Part shown: one piece after another, positions 63,669-64,000 of the stretch
How the letters are laid out: each line of letters begins with the position of its first letter
How positions within the stretch are numbered: the stretch's first letter is position 1
From: Candidatus Poribacteria bacterium
Lineage (GTDB): Bacteria > Poribacteria > WGA-4E > WGA-3G
Reading direction: 5' to 3'
Length of the DNA: 64,000 nt
NCBI GenBank assembly: GCA_022828145.1
Contig: JAJEJA010000087.1
Span: 1 to 64,000 of the forward strand
Notes under the pieces: generated by a model
Databases searched by the model: none
Told to the model about the DNA's origin: nothing
Seen by the model: the letters and a program-made list of their open reading frames with translations, nothing else
Program-made: the position numbers and the translations under genes

Positions 63669-64000
63669 CAGTTACGCTCCTTTTTTGTGTTTTCGTTTGC
63701 AGTTGTGCTTTTGTTTGTTCTATCTGTTTAAGTATATCCGATTTTTCCCATTTTTGAACATCAAAATGCAGTTCTTTAAAGAACGGCACCAAGTCTTCAC
63801 CGGCTGCTTGACTAAAGTAATAAACGACAAAACTCGTAGGTGTTCTGCCGAGAAGCCTTTCATGTAGTCTATCTTTTTGCATTAACGCAAATACTTTGAT
63901 ATAAAAGTCGTGTCCATATCGTTCTCTTAGTTCAGATACTACGGTATAAGCGTATCTATATCGCCAAGAGGAAAGTTTTGAATTGTCATTGTCACCATGT
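63661..64000 (-). CDS. C-terminal part of a peptidase M60-like protein (cut by window edge)
   Basis: The frame is open to the window end, giving about 113 residues of C-terminus; the true start lies outside. Readable segments: SKLSSWRYRYAYTVVSEL, RERYGHDFYIKVFALM, SFVVYYFSQAAGEDLVPFF and KELHFDVQKWE. The pattern helix, FSxAAGxDLxPFFxxLxFxV resembles the C-terminal end of M60/enhancin-like metallopeptidase domains. The HExxH site would be upstream of the window, so the call is tentative. It overlaps the discoidin-like lipoprotein gene by 8 bp; the two may work together at the surface. Confidence 0.5.
   Translation of the reverse strand, partial: HGDNDNSKLSSWRYRYAYTVVSELRERYGHDFYIKVFALMQKDRLHERLLGRTPTSFVVYYFSQAAGEDLVPFFKELHFDVQKWEKSDILKQIEQTKAQLQTKTQKRSVTDD

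Overview
The window most resembles a member of Candidatus Poribacteria or a close relative. This is inferred from gene content and protein style, not from a phylogenetic marker search. The pointers are several secreted LamG proteins, DUF1080, a sulfatase, GH127 and GH88 enzymes, a mandelate-racemase-family sugar-acid dehydratase, many WD40 double propellers, and secreted proteins ending in an NYPNPFNPETWIPY-type tail or in a short K-L-x-T-T-W-G tail. The DNA is AT-leaning. Intergenic DNA is littered with short hairpin repeats of several families. No CRISPR array, phage or transposase gene was seen.

Layout. 1-6.4 kb: secreted proteins (two LamG paralogues, a zinc metalloprotease with dockerin-like and FlgD-like C-terminal modules, a ThuA/DUF4960-like protein). 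6.7-13.6 kb: nucleic-acid enzymes (a UvrD-type helicase with an embedded DEDDh exonuclease, TruD, MutL). 13.7-19.6 kb: a secreted 14-blade WD40 protein, then an ECF sigma factor joined through one membrane segment to a homologous 14-blade WD40 sensor, a P-loop protein and a lipoprotein. 19.6-22.5 kb: a coupled GH127 / Gfo-Idh-MocA sugar operon. 22.7-22.9 kb: a likely small RNA gene. 22.9-26.5 kb: a heterodimeric ABC exporter with one degenerate ATP site. 26.6-29.4 kb: a MITE-like inverted repeat, a cytoplasmic 14-blade WD40 protein and a small unknown protein. 29.7-32.9 kb: a haem-binding lipoprotein with a poly-Asp tail, a decayed relative of it, a DUF309 protein and UDP-glucose dehydrogenase.

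33.0-42.0 kb is a co-directional information-processing cluster: tRNA-Gly, a TPR membrane protein, a TolB-like protein, MutS2, DnaG, a stand-alone sigma region-2 fragment, and RpoD with an unusual insertion. 42.1-44.3 kb: a DUF5069-like protein, a Gfo/Idh/MocA oxidoreductase and an RNA methyltransferase. 44.3-48.8 kb: two paralogous TPR / cysteine-free thioredoxin-fold / LolA-like proteins, flanked by 53-bp direct repeats and clusters of hairpin repeats. 48.8-60.5 kb: accessory carbohydrate and surface genes (DUF1080, HldE-type nucleotidyltransferase, HAF-repeat secreted protein, GH88, rhamnonate-dehydratase-like enzyme, LamG, DUF6785-like membrane protein, sulfatase). 60.7-62.9 kb: groES-groEL behind a textbook sigma-54 promoter with two upstream dyads. 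The end holds a lipoprotein and the C-terminal part of an M60-like protein.

The most notable items are the membrane-tethered sigma-WD40 protein with its secreted paralogue, the sigma-54 control of groESL, the sigma region-2 duplicate next to a modified rpoD, the recurring C-terminal TWG tail, the helicase-exonuclease fusion and the orphan small RNA. Many start codons were moved downstream from the longest open frame to an ATG with a good Shine-Dalgarno (SD) sequence; these are noted gene by gene.
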